The position numbers and the translations under genes were made by a program. Shown here one piece after another: positions 1 through 12,134 of a stretch of 38,151 nt of DNA (its first letter is position 1; each line of letters begins with the position of its first letter). This DNA is from Dethiobacter sp. (GTDB taxonomy: Bacteria > Bacillota_D > Dethiobacteria > Dethiobacterales > Dethiobacteraceae): NCBI GenBank assembly GCA_018333395.1, contig JAGXSQ010000091.1, forward strand, positions 1 to 38,151. Reading direction: 5' to 3'. The notes under the pieces were generated by a model that worked only from the letters and a program-made list of their open reading frames with translations, searched no databases and had not been told where the DNA came from.

Positions 1-1
1 G

Positions 2-685
2 GCTGGCCTGCTCCTGGCAGGAGAAGTGGCGGCTCTCAACAGGAGTTTACAGAACCCCGATCGTCCTCTGGTGGCCATCGTAGGTGGCAACAAAGTTGCC
101 GACAAGATAAGACTTTTAACAAACCTGCTCCAGACGACGGACACACTGCTGCTAGGCGGCGGTATGGCCAACACTTTCCTGCGCGCCAAAGGCTGTCAGA
201 TGGGGCGTTCATTGCTGGAAGAAGACCGTCTGGCAGAAGCAGCAGAGTTGATCGGGCTGGCTGGCCGTTGCGGGGGTAAGCTTTGCCTGCCGCAAGACCT
301 GGTGGTGGCAGATGTGGCGGCGGCAGGCGCGCTCACAGAAGTGGTGGCTGCAGAAGCTGTCCCGATCGCCAAGAGGGCTCTTGATATCGGGCCCAAAACC
401 CGCCAGCTTTTTGCCGACGTAATCAGCAGGGCCGGGACAGTACTTTGGAACGGTCCGCTTGGTGTTTATGAAATTGAGGAGTTCGCGGAGGGTACGATGG
501 CTGTAGCCAAAGCTATAGCGGCTTCAGGGGCCTTTTCCATCGTGGCGGGCGGTGATGCCGTGGCCGCCGTGGAAAAAGCGGGCGTAGCCGCACAGATCTC
601 CCATCTCTCTACTGGGGGAGGGGCCACTCTGGAGTTTCTGGAAGGCAGAGAACTGCCTGGCATCACAGTCTTACAGGACAAGTAG
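2..685 (+). CDS. pgk: Phosphoglycerate kinase, C-terminal part (5' end outside window)
   Basis: This is the C-terminal 227 or so residues of phosphoglycerate kinase, which transfers phosphate from 1,3-bisphosphoglycerate to ADP in lower glycolysis. The frame is open from base 2; a GTG at 26 is internal and not a start. Visible family motifs are VAIVGGNKVADK (the kinase GGxKVxDK element), LLGGGMANTFL, the nucleotide-loop segment VLWNGPLGVYE, an AGGDAVAAVEKAG segment (most kinases have GGGDSAAAV here, a mild divergence) and the terminal STGGGATLEFLEG. The stop lies 13 bases before tpiA, and both clearly belong to one glycolytic operon. About 40 percent of the protein, the 3-phosphoglycerate-binding N-domain, lies upstream of the window. 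Identity is very secure; completeness cannot be judged. Confidence 0.97.
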   Translation, partial: AGLLLAGEVAALNRSLQNPDRPLVAIVGGNKVADKIRLLTNLLQTTDTLLLGGGMANTFLRAKGCQMGRSLLEEDRLAEAAELIGLAGRCGGKLCLPQDLVVADVAAAGALTEVVAAEAVPIAKRALDIGPKTRQLFADVISRAGTVLWNGPLGVYEIEEFAEGTMAVAKAIAASGAFSIVAGGDAVAAVEKAGVAAQISHLSTGGGATLEFLEGRELPGITVLQDK

Positions 686-698
686 GCAAGGAGGCCAT

Positions 699-1466
699 AT
701 GCGCGTACCGATTATCGCCGCCAACTGGAAAATGCATAAAAACACAGAAGAAGCGCTGGAATTTCTGGAGCGCTTTACTGGGCTGCTCCAGGCAGAGGTC
801 ATGGAAGTAGTCATTTGTCCGTCTTTCCCTTTGCTGGGGGCTGTGGCGAGCCTCTGCCGGCAAAACGGACTGAAGCTTGGGGCGCAGAATATGTTCTGGG
901 AATCGGCCGGTGCCTATACCGGCGAGGTGTCGCCACTGCATCTGACTGACTTGGGGGTGCAGTACGTAATTCTCGGTCATTCTGAACGCAGGCAGTTTTT
1001 CGGGGAGACAGATCAGGACGTTTCCCGTAAGGTGAAAGCAGCTTTTGCTGCTGACCTTACCCCTATTGTCTGTGTCGGGGAGACTTTGCCGCAACGGATG
1101 GCGGGGCAGACGGTCAGGGTGGTGCAGGAGCAGCTGGCCTCTGCCTTGCGAGGCCTAGACCCTTCTCAGGTGCGGCGAATCGTCGTGGCCTACGAGCCTG
1201 TCTGGGCCATCGGCAGCGGACTGCCGGCCACGGGGGATGATGCTTTGCAGGTCGCTCTGCAGCTTCGCCGGCAGATTGGGGAGCAGTTTAGCCTAAAGGT
1301 AGCCAGGGATGTGCGTATTCAGTATGGCGGCAGCGTTAAGCCGGAAAACATCCGGGAGTTTATGGGCAGCCCGGAAATAGACGGAGTGTTAGTCGGCGGT
1401 GCCAGCCTGAACGCCGAAGGGTTTGCCACACTTGTCAATAATGCCGTGCCAGAGCAATTGCTGTGA
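699..1466 (+). CDS. tpiA: Triosephosphate isomerase
   Basis: Interconverts dihydroxyacetone phosphate and glyceraldehyde 3-phosphate in the cytosol. The 255-residue product is normal for the family. The N-terminal NWKMHKN (active-site Asn and Lys, about residues 9-15), GHSERR carrying the electrophilic His (about 92-97), AYEPVWAIGSG with the catalytic Glu (about 163-173), the phosphate-gripping YGGSVKPEN and the closing DGVLVGGASL are all intact. The ATG at 699 follows an AAGGAGG Shine-Dalgarno sequence. The stop overlaps the gpmI start by four bases (GTGA), so translation of the two is probably coupled. No separate promoter was seen. Confidence 0.98.
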   Translation: MRVPIIAANWKMHKNTEEALEFLERFTGLLQAEVMEVVICPSFPLLGAVASLCRQNGLKLGAQNMFWESAGAYTGEVSPLHLTDLGVQYVILGHSERRQFFGETDQDVSRKVKAAFAADLTPIVCVGETLPQRMAGQTVRVVQEQLASALRGLDPSQVRRIVVAYEPVWAIGSGLPATGDDALQVALQLRRQIGEQFSLKVARDVRIQYGGSVKPENIREFMGSPEIDGVLVGGASLNAEGFATLVNNAVPEQLL

Positions 1467-3022
1467 GCAGACCGCGCCCGCTTTTGCTTGTTATCCTCGA
1501 CGGGTGGGGACTCGGCCGGAAAAGGAAAGGCAACGCTATCTATCAGGCCCGCCTTCCTTTTTATCGGTCTTTGCTGCAAAAATATCCACTGACTCGCCTG
1601 AAAGCCAGCGGCGAAGAGGTCGGCCTTCCCTGTGGCCAGATGGGCAACTCCGAAGTCGGTCACCTCAACATCGGGGCGGGCCGTATTGTTTACCAGGAAC
1701 TGACCCGCATTAGCAAAGATATCGAGCAAGGCAGTTTTTTTGACAACCCGGTCCTGCTGGCCGCGATGCGTCACGCCCGGCAAAAACAGTCAGCGCTTCA
1801 CCTGCTCGGTCTTGTCTCCGATGGTGGCGTGCACAGTCATCTTACACACCTGTTTGCCCTGCTGGAAATGGCCAAACGCCAAGGTTTGTCTGCCGTTTAT
1901 GTGCATGCTGTCCTGGACGGGCGTGATGTTGGTCCGGTGAGTGCCAGGGAATACCTGACGGCTCTAGAAGCGAGAATGAACGAACTTCGCATAGGTCAGA
2001 TAGCTACCGTCTCCGGTCGTTATTACACGATGGACAGAGACAACCGCTGGGAGAGAGTGGTCAAAGCTTACCGGGCCATGGTTGACGGGGATGGCGAAAT
2101 GGCGGCCACTTCGCTGCATGCGCTGGAAAAAGCGTACGAGCGAGGGATAACAGATGAGTTTGTGCTACCGACAGTTTTGCTGACCGGCAGTGGGAGCCCT
2201 ACGGCCGTCATCAAGCGGGAAGATGCCGTTGTCTTCTTTAACTTTCGTCCTGACCGTGCCAGGCAAATCACGCGGGCCTTTACAGACAGGGAGTTTTCCT
2301 CTTTTCCGCGCGGCGATGAACCGGTATTTCCCTACTTTGTCTGCCTGACACAGTATGATGAAACAATCAACGCACCCATAGCTTTCGCTCCTGGCTATCC
2401 GCAAAAGACGCTGGGGGAAGTGTTCGCGAGAGCGGGCCTGCGCCAGCTCCGCATCGCAGAAACGGAAAAATACGCCCATGTGACTTTTTTTTTCAACGGT
2501 GGTGCGGAAACACGCTTCCCCGGCGAAGAGCGCGTATTGATACCTTCACCGGAGGTGCCAACCTACAATCTGCAGCCGGAGATGAGTGCACGGCTGGTGA
2601 CAGCTCGTGTGCTGGAGGAGATCGGCAAGGACGTTTTTGACGTGATGATCCTCAATTATGCCAACCCCGATATGGTGGGGCATACCGGTATCATGCCAGC
2701 GGCGGTACAGGCAGTGGAAGTTATTGACGACTGCCTGCGCCAGGTGGTTCCGGCAGTCTTGGATAAGGGCGGCATAGCCATCATTACCGCTGACCACGGC
2801 AATGTTGAGCAGATGATGGTGGGGCGCACCGATCTGCCGTTTACAGCCCACACGGCCAACCAAGTTCCTTTTATTTTGGCGTCCAGGCCTCCTTACCGTT
2901 TACATAAAAGTGGCCTTCTCGCCGATGTAGCTCCAACAATTTTACAGTTGCTGCAACTGCCGGTACCTCCGGAGATGACGGGACGGTCGTTGCTGACTGG
3001 CGGTAGCAGCGTACTGAAATAG
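1463..3022 (+). CDS. gpmI: 2,3-bisphosphoglycerate-independent phosphoglycerate mutase
   Basis: Converts 3-phosphoglycerate to 2-phosphoglycerate through a phosphoserine intermediate at a two-metal (usually manganese) centre of the alkaline-phosphatase superfamily. The 519 residues fit the family's usual length of about 510. Motifs seen are VILDGWG (metal Asp), MGNSEVGHLNIGAG (catalytic Ser about residue 63), SDGGVHSH, HAVLDGRDV, FRPDRARQ, SPEVPTYNLQPEMSA, NYANPDMVGHTG and the metal-binding ADHGNVEQM. The GTG start at 1463 overlaps the tpiA stop, and the protein begins with the expected MSRPRPLLLVILDGWG. No cofactor-dependent mutase is present in the window. The manganese form is the usual one in spore-formers, where the enzyme is pH- and Mn-sensitive in B. 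subtilis and related species; that regulation is inferred here only from the family. Confidence 0.97.
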   Translation: MSRPRPLLLVILDGWGLGRKRKGNAIYQARLPFYRSLLQKYPLTRLKASGEEVGLPCGQMGNSEVGHLNIGAGRIVYQELTRISKDIEQGSFFDNPVLLAAMRHARQKQSALHLLGLVSDGGVHSHLTHLFALLEMAKRQGLSAVYVHAVLDGRDVGPVSAREYLTALEARMNELRIGQIATVSGRYYTMDRDNRWERVVKAYRAMVDGDGEMAATSLHALEKAYERGITDEFVLPTVLLTGSGSPTAVIKREDAVVFFNFRPDRARQITRAFTDREFSSFPRGDEPVFPYFVCLTQYDETINAPIAFAPGYPQKTLGEVFARAGLRQLRIAETEKYAHVTFFFNGGAETRFPGEERVLIPSPEVPTYNLQPEMSARLVTARVLEEIGKDVFDVMILNYANPDMVGHTGIMPAAVQAVEVIDDCLRQVVPAVLDKGGIAIITADHGNVEQMMVGRTDLPFTAHTANQVPFILASRPPYRLHKSGLLADVAPTILQLLQLPVPPEMTGRSLLTGGSSVLK

Positions 3023-3030
3023 CCTTTTAA

Positions 3031-4338
<1,308 letters not shown>

Positions 4339-4349
4339 GTTTGTCCAGG

Positions 4350-4378
4350 TTGTTTTTTGAAAAACGCTGTGGTAGAAT
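4350..4378 (+). promoter_or_regulatory. Sigma-A-type promoter for secG (and probably hppA)
   Basis: TTGTTT (4350-4355), a 17-base spacer and TAGAAT (4373-4378), with TGG immediately before the -10, which is an extended -10 element. It starts just after the eno stop and leaves a leader of about 110 bases before secG, in which no convincing structure was seen. Confidence 0.6.
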
Positions 4379-4495
4379 GTCCTTGGGTGTGGCGGCGAGC
4401 GTAGGCAAAGGGTTGCCCGAGGTTAATTCACAATATTTTGACAACTGACGATGCCGTTCTTTCTGCCAGTCTTCTGTTAAAGGAGGTGTTTTAAG

Positions 4496-4723
4496 GTGGT
4501 CATATTTTTGAAAATTATCTTTATGTTGGTTTCCCTCGGGCTGATTGCTACGGTGTTGCTGCAGTCAGGTAAAGTAGCCGGTCTGTCTGGGTCCATAGCC
4601 GGCGGTGCGCAGTCGCTCTTTGGCAAGAAAAAGGGCGTAGATAGCCTTCTGGCCAAAATAACCATCGTATTTGCCATTGTGTTTGTGGTCTTGGCCATTG
4701 TGCTGACCGCTATTGGGCCTTAA
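4496..4723 (+). CDS. secG: Preprotein translocase subunit SecG
   Basis: Small membrane subunit that assists SecYE/SecA in protein export. The product has 75 residues, the normal size. It has two hydrophobic helices (about residues 2-24 and 52-73) joined by a cytoplasmic loop with the family signature LIATVLLQSGKVAGLSG and a GGAQSLFGKKKG motif. The GTG start at 4496 is fixed by an AAAGGAGGTG Shine-Dalgarno sequence six bases upstream. In many Bacillota secG lies between eno and rnr, which matches this context except that hppA is present in between. Confidence 0.95.
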   Translation: MVIFLKIIFMLVSLGLIATVLLQSGKVAGLSGSIAGGAQSLFGKKKGVDSLLAKITIVFAIVFVVLAIVLTAIGP

Positions 4724-4787
4724 TCGGTGTACAGCGGGGATGAGGGGACAACGGGATGCTATTTAAACAAGAGGAGGAATTAGCCGT

Positions 4788-6767
<1,980 letters not shown>

Positions 6768-6787
6768 GGAGTAGCTATGCCAAAGGA

Positions 6788-6823
6788 AGCAACAGGGAGT
6801 CGTGTGCCTCCCTGTTGCTTTTT
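6788..6823 (+). terminator. Rho-independent terminator after hppA
   Basis: AGCAACAGGGAG (6788-6799) pairs perfectly with CTCCCTGTTGCT (6808-6819), giving a 12-bp stem with an 8-base loop that runs directly into a T tract. It closes the secG-hppA unit, so rnr downstream probably needs its own promoter. Confidence 0.93.
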
Positions 6824-6999
6824 GATATTATGAGGCTCCGGAGGGAATGATTTGGAGAAAAGCAGTTTGCCCGTTGTGCGGACTGGGAGCAAATCAAAGC
6901 TTGCGCTGATCTGGAAGAGTTCATCGCTCTTAGTCTGCAGGCCAGGCAAGCGGCGGCGGGAGAACTTGGCCTGTAATATTTAAAGGGAAGAGGGCTGTA

Positions 7000-9123
7000 A
7001 TGAACTTTCAGGAGAAGTTGCTTGGCTTCATGCGCGAGAAGGCCTATAGGCCTCTGACTATGGACGAGCTGATCAAGGCACTTGGCCTTCATGACCAGCG
7101 AGGAGTCAAGAAGTTTACCAGGCTGGTTGAAGAGCTGGAACAGGCGGGTAAGATTATCAGGACGCGGTATGGCCGCTATGGCGTGCCGGAGAAAATGGAC
7201 CTGGTGGCAGGGATGCTGCAGGGCAATCCGGCCGGGTACGGTTTTGTGCTGCCTGATATGCCCGGCGCCGGCGATGTCTTTATTCCCGCCAGCCAGATGA
7301 ACGGTGCTCTGCATGGCGATCGGGTTATCGCTCGCTTAGCCGGGGAAGGGCAGGGCAAACGACGCGAAGGAGAAATAATCCGCATACTTTTGCGGCGTTC
7401 CAGTCACATTATCGGCCGCTTTGAGTCAGTTCGTCAGTCCGGGTTTGTCGTGCCGGACGACCAGCGCATCGCCGTGGATATACTTATTCCCCGCGCCCAG
7501 GCGCGTCCGCTGAAAAACGGCGTTAAGGTGCAGGTGGAAATTACGCGTTGGCCTGAAAAAAGACGCCCTCCGGAGGGCATTATTGTCGCTGTTTTAGGAG
7601 AGCCGGGCGACCCAGGGCTGGATAAGCTGACGATTATCAAGAAATACGAACTGCCGGAAGAATTTCCTCTCCAGGTGCGCAAAGAAGTGGAGATGCTGCA
7701 GCGGGAAATTACCTCCGCAGACCTAGAGGGCAGGAGGGATCTGCGGGAGCTGCCCACCATAACCATTGACGGCGCTGATGCCAAGGATTTGGATGACGCT
7801 GTTTCTTTGCGAATGCTTGACAACGGCAACCAGGAGTTGGGCGTGCATATTGCTGATGTGGGCTACTACGTCCGGGAAGGGACCGCGCTAGACAGGGAAG
7901 CTTTCCTGCGTGGCACCAGCGTTTATCTGGTAGATGGCGTCATCCCGATGCTGCCGCCTGAGCTTTCGAATGAAACCTGTAGCCTGAATCCGCAGGTTGA
8001 TCGTCTGACGCTCAGTGTGCTGATGGAACTTGACACAGAAGGACAGGTGGTTAAGTACGACTTTGCCCCCAGTGTCATTCGCACCCAAGAGCGGATGACC
8101 TACGACGATATCCGTGCCATTTTGGAAGAGAAGAACGAAGTGCTCTGCCAGCGTTATAAAGCACTGCTACCCATGATTGAGCAGATGGGCAAGTTGGCGC
8201 TTGCCTTGCGGAACGGGCGCTTTAACCGCGGGGCCATCGATTTTGACATACCAGAAGTGAAAGTCATCTTAAATGACCAGGGCCGTCCCGTAGAGCTGCA
8301 AAAACGGCCGCGCACTATCGCGGAGACAATCATTGAAGAGTTTATGCTGCAGTGCAATGAAGTAGTGGCCGCGCATTTTGCCCGACTGGAGTTGCCGTTC
8401 CTCTATCGTGTCCATGAGCGTCCGGACGAAGAGAAAATGCTACTCTTCCGCGATTTTGTACATAACCTGGGCTATAGCCTGAAAGGTTCCCTCGAGAAAA
8501 TCCGTCCCCGAGACTTGCAGGCGCTCCTGCAGGAGGTGTCCGGCAAGCCGGAAAAAAGAGTCATCAATACTTTGCTGCTGCGGGCCATGAAACAAGCCCG
8601 CTATGCTGCCGAACACCTGCCGCATTTTGGCCTAGCGGCTAAAGATTACACCCATTTTACTTCGCCTATCCGCCGCTACCCTGACCTCGTGGTGCACCGT
8701 CTGCTGCGCGAGTATATGGCAGGCAAGCCTGGCGGCAAACGGCTGGCTCGTCTTGCCAGGAACAACGAAGCTGCGGCAGAGCGGTCTTCCCTGCGCGAGC
8801 GAGTGGCTATGGAAGCCGAGAGGGAAAGTGTGGCTCTAAAGAAAATCGAATTCATGCAAGGCAAAGAAGGGCAGGAGTTTGAGGCCATCATTTCAGGTGT
8901 TACCTTTTTTGGCCTTTTTGCAGAGCTTGACAATCTGGTGGAAGGACTGGTTCATATCTCCAGTCTCAGCGATGACTATTACCATTTTGACGCCGCGAAG
9001 CTGCTCCTTAGTGGCGAGCGTACCGGCCGAACCTACCGCATCGGTCAGCACATCCGCGTCCAGCTTAAACGTGTCGCCAAGGATGAGCGCCAGCTCGACT
9101 TCACGTTGGTGGTGGAAGCTTAA
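7000..9123 (+). CDS. rnr: Ribonuclease R
   Basis: Processive 3'-to-5' exoribonuclease that degrades structured RNA. The 707 residues follow the family layout: an N-terminal winged-helix domain (about 1-65), two cold-shock domains (about 70-210), the RNB catalytic domain (about 245-575) and a C-terminal S1 domain (about 624-705, with FFGLFAELDNLVEGLVHISS). The catalytic magnesium cluster is in DGADAKDLDDAVSL (about 254-267). PELSNETCSLNP and HFTSPIRRYPDLVVHRLL are the other RNB signatures. The ATG at 7000 follows AAGGGAAGAGGG. In many Bacillota rnr follows secG and is followed by smpB; here hppA precedes it and smpB is not next. No clear promoter was seen in the 176 bases upstream. Confidence 0.97.
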   Translation: MNFQEKLLGFMREKAYRPLTMDELIKALGLHDQRGVKKFTRLVEELEQAGKIIRTRYGRYGVPEKMDLVAGMLQGNPAGYGFVLPDMPGAGDVFIPASQMNGALHGDRVIARLAGEGQGKRREGEIIRILLRRSSHIIGRFESVRQSGFVVPDDQRIAVDILIPRAQARPLKNGVKVQVEITRWPEKRRPPEGIIVAVLGEPGDPGLDKLTIIKKYELPEEFPLQVRKEVEMLQREITSADLEGRRDLRELPTITIDGADAKDLDDAVSLRMLDNGNQELGVHIADVGYYVREGTALDREAFLRGTSVYLVDGVIPMLPPELSNETCSLNPQVDRLTLSVLMELDTEGQVVKYDFAPSVIRTQERMTYDDIRAILEEKNEVLCQRYKALLPMIEQMGKLALALRNGRFNRGAIDFDIPEVKVILNDQGRPVELQKRPRTIAETIIEEFMLQCNEVVAAHFARLELPFLYRVHERPDEEKMLLFRDFVHNLGYSLKGSLEKIRPRDLQALLQEVSGKPEKRVINTLLLRAMKQARYAAEHLPHFGLAAKDYTHFTSPIRRYPDLVVHRLLREYMAGKPGGKRLARLARNNEAAAERSSLRERVAMEAERESVALKKIEFMQGKEGQEFEAIISGVTFFGLFAELDNLVEGLVHISSLSDDYYHFDAAKLLLSGERTGRTYRIGQHIRVQLKRVAKDERQLDFTLVVEA

Positions 9124-9199
9124 GATCCGACCCGCGTAGTGGTTATTTGACCGGGCTAGCTAATGAAACGGGACTATCCGTGAGGTGAAGGGAAAAACG

Positions 9200-10339
9200 A
9201 TGGCGAAAATAGAGTTAATTGCCACTGCTGCTTTCGGGCTGGAAGCGGTCGTGGCCGGGGAACTGAAACGACTTGGCTACACCGACCAGATGGTGGAAAA
9301 CGGCCGCGTAACTTTCCGGGGCGACCTGGCGGCGCTCTGCCGGGCTAACCTCTGGCTACGGACGGCCGACCGCGTGCTGCTGAAAATCGGCGAATTTGGC
9401 GCTACCACCTTTGACGAGCTTTTTGAGGGGACAAAAGCGTTGCCATGGGAAACGTGGCTGCCGGAGAACGCTGAGTTTCCCGTGACGGGGAAAGCAGTAA
9501 AATCGACACTTTACAGCGTGGCTGACTGTCAGGCTATCGTTAAGAAGGCCGTTGTGGAGAAAATGAAGCAGAAGTACCGGCGTTCCTGGTTCCCAGAAGA
9601 CGGGCCGCGCTATAAAATAGAGGTTTCCCTCCTCAAAGACAGGGCGATGCTGACTCTGGACACTAGCGGTGCCGGCCTGCACAAGCGCGGTTACCGTCAG
9701 CTAGCTTCCGCAGCGCCGTTGCGAGAAACATTGGCGGCGGCGCTAGTATTGCTTAGCAAGTGGTCTGCCGACCGCGTGCTGGCCGACCCATTCTGCGGGG
9801 CGGGGACAATACCACTAGAGACGGCGCTCATCGGGTTAAATAAGGCGCCCGGACTTAGCCGGGCATTTGACGCTGGGAGATGGCCGAATATCCCGGCTAC
9901 ACTGTGGGAAAAGGCGCAGGAGGAGGCTCGTGACAGCATCGTCCACGACCGCGCTTTGCGAGTTTTCGGGACGGACACTGATGAAAAGGTGCTGGAACTG
10001 GCCCGCCACCATGCCCGCTTGGCTGGTGTGGAGCAGCATATTCACTGGCAGAGGAGACCGCTAGCCGATTTCCGTTCTCGCTTTGAGCAGGGCTATGTCA
10101 TTTGTAACCCGCCTTACGGCGAACGCTTAGGGGAGGTGCGGGAGGCGGAGGCGATTTACCGGGAAATGCGGCGTGTGTTTGGCGAGCTGCCCACCTGGTC
10201 ATTTTTTGTCCTGACTTCCCACCCGGATTTTGAACAGTTTTTCGGGCGCCCAGCCGCTAAAAAGCGTAAGCTATATAACGGGCGTCTCCAATGCCATTTT
10301 TACCAGTACACCGCGTCAGTGCCAAACAAAAAGACCTGA
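9200..10339 (+). CDS. THUMP-domain class I RNA methyltransferase (RlmL/TrmN-like)
   Basis: Probable SAM-dependent methyltransferase acting on a guanine or other base in rRNA or tRNA (COG0116 family). The N-terminal half (about 1-160) resembles the THUMP RNA-binding region, starting MAKIELIATAAFGLEAVVAGE. The C-terminal half is a Rossmann methyltransferase with LADPFCGAGTIPLETAL as the SAM site and the catalytic CNPPYGERLG, where NPPY marks N-methylation of exocyclic amines. The start was set at ATG 9200 because GAGGTGAAGGG lies at proper spacing; a GTG at 9185 would add five residues and sits within that ribosome site. The 379-residue length fits the short members without the RlmK half. The exact target base is unknown. 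The stop codon is inside the following bidirectional hairpin. Confidence 0.88.
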   Translation: MAKIELIATAAFGLEAVVAGELKRLGYTDQMVENGRVTFRGDLAALCRANLWLRTADRVLLKIGEFGATTFDELFEGTKALPWETWLPENAEFPVTGKAVKSTLYSVADCQAIVKKAVVEKMKQKYRRSWFPEDGPRYKIEVSLLKDRAMLTLDTSGAGLHKRGYRQLASAAPLRETLAAALVLLSKWSADRVLADPFCGAGTIPLETALIGLNKAPGLSRAFDAGRWPNIPATLWEKAQEEARDSIVHDRALRVFGTDTDEKVLELARHHARLAGVEQHIHWQRRPLADFRSRFEQGYVICNPPYGERLGEVREAEAIYREMRRVFGELPTWSFFVLTSHPDFEQFFGRPAAKKRKLYNGRLQCHFYQYTASVPNKKT

Positions 10340-10359
10340 CCCTTTAAGGGTCAGGTCTT
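10328..10359 (-). terminator. Terminator for the minus-strand Fe-S gene
   Basis: AAGACCTGACCC (10331-10342) and GGGTCAGGTCTT (10348-10359) form a perfect 12-bp stem. On the minus strand the hairpin is followed by five Ts (A-run 10328-10332), so it ends the minus-strand gene. On the plus strand the tail is T-poor, but the same hairpin overlaps the end of the methyltransferase gene and may also slow plus-strand transcription. Confidence 0.88.
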
Positions 10360-10405
10360 GGCGGTTAAAAATCACGGCCCGGGCGCTCCCTAGTGTCTGT
10401 TTCTG

Positions 10406-11521
10406 CTAAATTTTACCTTTTTCTTTGGCGATGAGCAGCATTTGCTCTTTTTTATCTTTGGGAGGGACATGGAGCGTGAGATGTTGTTGGAGCTTTAGGG
10501 CTGCCGGCTTGCAGGTTGCTACGCAGGCGCCGCAGCCAAGACAGCGGTCTGGCAAAAGAACGGCGTGGTCTTGGCTACCGTTGGCAGAGGGAGCCAGCTG
10601 GATGGCCTTCACGTGGCAACGCGCCACACAGTTGCCGCAACCGACACAGGCGTCGCTGTCAATTTCCAGGGTAAAATTGCTGGGATGGACGGAGCGCACG
10701 CCGCTCTCATTGATGGAGCGCAAGGCGCCGCAACAGCAACCACAGCAGTGACAGAGGAAGGCCGGATTGTTCCGGACATTGTCAACGAGGTGGACTAGGC
10801 CCAGCTTTTCTGTTTTTTCCAGCACGCGCAACAGCTCATCGACGGTGGCTGGGCGGGCGAATTTGCGGCGCACCAACCATTCTGCGGCGTTGCCGAGCGA
10901 GGTGCAGACGTCGGTCAGGGGCGCGTCACAGGCCTTTCCCATGTGTAGCGCTTGGTGGCGGCAATAGCAGGTGCCTAAAGAACCTCCGCCGGCGTCACGG
11001 ATCATGACGGACGCTTTTTCATAGTCCAGCACTTCAGTGCGGACTTCCACGGGATGCAGGCTTTCATACGCCCAGGTTTTGAATATTTTTGTTTCAGCCC
11101 CGAAAAACTCTTCTGCCACTCCCGGTTCATGATGGTAGCGTTCAAACAGTTCGGCCAGTTCTTTAAGCGGCAAACGGTCGTCGGTACGCATGAAGGTGTA
11201 CTCAAAGAAGCCGACGACTAGAGGGGAAAGCAGATAAAACGTTTCCGTCCCGCGCGGGACATCAATGACCAGACCTTTGCTGGCCATCTCTTCTAGATGA
11301 GCCACGATTTCTTCGCGGCTAAGTCCCAAAAAATGGGCCAGCTTGTCGGCGGTAGAAAAACCGGCGGGGAATTTGCCGCCAATTTCCGCTTCCTTTTCGG
11401 TAAACAAGATTTTTAGAATCGCAAGCAGCGTCTCGTTTAGCGGTGCACCGATCGGATTTTTATCAAGTCGACCGGCCAACGCTTTGTAGACTTCCTCTTT
11501 GGCAAGGCCAAGATGCCCCAT
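10406..11521 (-). CDS. Helix-turn-helix and cysteine-rich double [4Fe-4S] ferredoxin protein
   Basis: Iron-sulfur protein of unknown function found in many anaerobes. The 371 residues show a winged-helix-like N-terminus (about 1-110, with STADKLAHFLGLSREEIVAHLEEM), a middle region with GTCYCRHQALHMGKACDAP and later DVCTSLG, then a compact CHCCGCCCG cluster (about 270-278), and a C-terminal two-cluster ferredoxin with CVGCGNCVARC and CLGCGACVATC. Each of the last two can hold a [4Fe-4S] cluster; the middle cysteines could hold another. Established family knowledge gives only an electron-transfer or redox-sensor guess. Its monocistronic, minus-strand position between plus-strand genes gives no partner. 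The ATG at 11521 is preceded on its strand by GAGAGGGTG. It could be a redox-responsive regulator, but this is inference. Confidence 0.8.
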   Translation of the reverse strand: MGHLGLAKEEVYKALAGRLDKNPIGAPLNETLLAILKILFTEKEAEIGGKFPAGFSTADKLAHFLGLSREEIVAHLEEMASKGLVIDVPRGTETFYLLSPLVVGFFEYTFMRTDDRLPLKELAELFERYHHEPGVAEEFFGAETKIFKTWAYESLHPVEVRTEVLDYEKASVMIRDAGGGSLGTCYCRHQALHMGKACDAPLTDVCTSLGNAAEWLVRRKFARPATVDELLRVLEKTEKLGLVHLVDNVRNNPAFLCHCCGCCCGALRSINESGVRSVHPSNFTLEIDSDACVGCGNCVARCHVKAIQLAPSANGSQDHAVLLPDRCLGCGACVATCKPAALKLQQHLTLHVPPKDKKEQMLLIAKEKGKI

Positions 11522-11634
11522 GGCTGAACACCCTCTCTGTGGAGTTTCTTTACCGGCGCAAATTTTTCCGGCGTAGACTTATTCTAGATGGCGGCAAAAA
11601 TACCTTCTTGTTCAGAGCGTTTTGGCGGTCGGAG

Positions 11635-11663
11635 TTGTTGCTATCGTTGTTTTATGCTAAACT
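11635..11663 (+). promoter_or_regulatory. Sigma-A-type promoter for the bifunctional-nuclease gene and acpS
   Basis: TTGTTG (11635-11640), a 17-base spacer and TAAACT (11658-11663), with the extended -10 bases TGC just before it. It lies 43 bases before the GTG start at 11706, in the 184-base divergent gap that also holds the start of the minus-strand Fe-S gene. I saw no clear promoter for the latter. Confidence 0.55.
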
Positions 11664-11705
11664 GAAGCTAAGAAAAGGGTCGTTAAAAAAGTAAGGGGTG
11701 AGGGC

Positions 11706-12134
11706 GTGCTGGAGATGAAGGTCAAGGCGGTTACGGTAGGTCAAAGTGGGGAGTTTTCTGTTTTACTGACAGATAAGAGAGAAAAAAAGGTGCTGCCCAT
11801 TGTCATCGGTCCGCTGGAGGCCCATAGTATTGCGCTGCCGCTACAGGGAGAATTGCCGACGCGCCCGCTGACACACGATTTGCTAAAGACGTTGGTGTAT
11901 CAACTCGGCGGGATAATAGAAAAAATTGTCATAACTGATATTCGGGACAACACGTACTTCGCGGAGATTCATCTGCGGCACGACGGGCGCGTCACCATCA
12001 TTGATTCCCGGCCGAGTGATGCCATTGCCTTGGCGTTACGCTTTGCTGCGCCGATTTACATGGCGCCGTGGTTGGTCGAGTTTACCTATGACATAGCAGA
12101 CATTGCCTTTGATAGCCAGGAAGAGACACATTGA
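11706..12134 (+). CDS. Bifunctional nuclease (BFN, DUF151) domain protein
   Basis: Single-domain member of the BFN/DUF151 family, whose plant member was reported to have RNase and DNase activity; the bacterial role is not established. The 142 residues carry the conserved core: LPIVIGPLEAHSIALPL, PTRPLTHDLLKTLV, a middle strand with DNTYFAEIHL, and the terminal DSRPSDAIALALRFAAPIY. No transmembrane or signal segment is visible. The GTG start at 11706 follows AAGGGGTGAGG; an ATG three codons in is an alternative. Its stop overlaps the acpS start (TTGA), so the two are probably one transcription unit. Confidence 0.88.
   Translation: MLEMKVKAVTVGQSGEFSVLLTDKREKKVLPIVIGPLEAHSIALPLQGELPTRPLTHDLLKTLVYQLGGIIEKIVITDIRDNTYFAEIHLRHDGRVTIIDSRPSDAIALALRFAAPIYMAPWLVEFTYDIADIAFDSQEETH

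Noticed and set aside
6831..6999. Protein-like frames between the hppA terminator and rnr (for example FARCADWEQIKACADLEEF)
   Set aside because: The best-looking frame has no start codon after the stop at 6848. A TTG at 6852 in another frame gives only 39 basic residues. At most a gene remnant.
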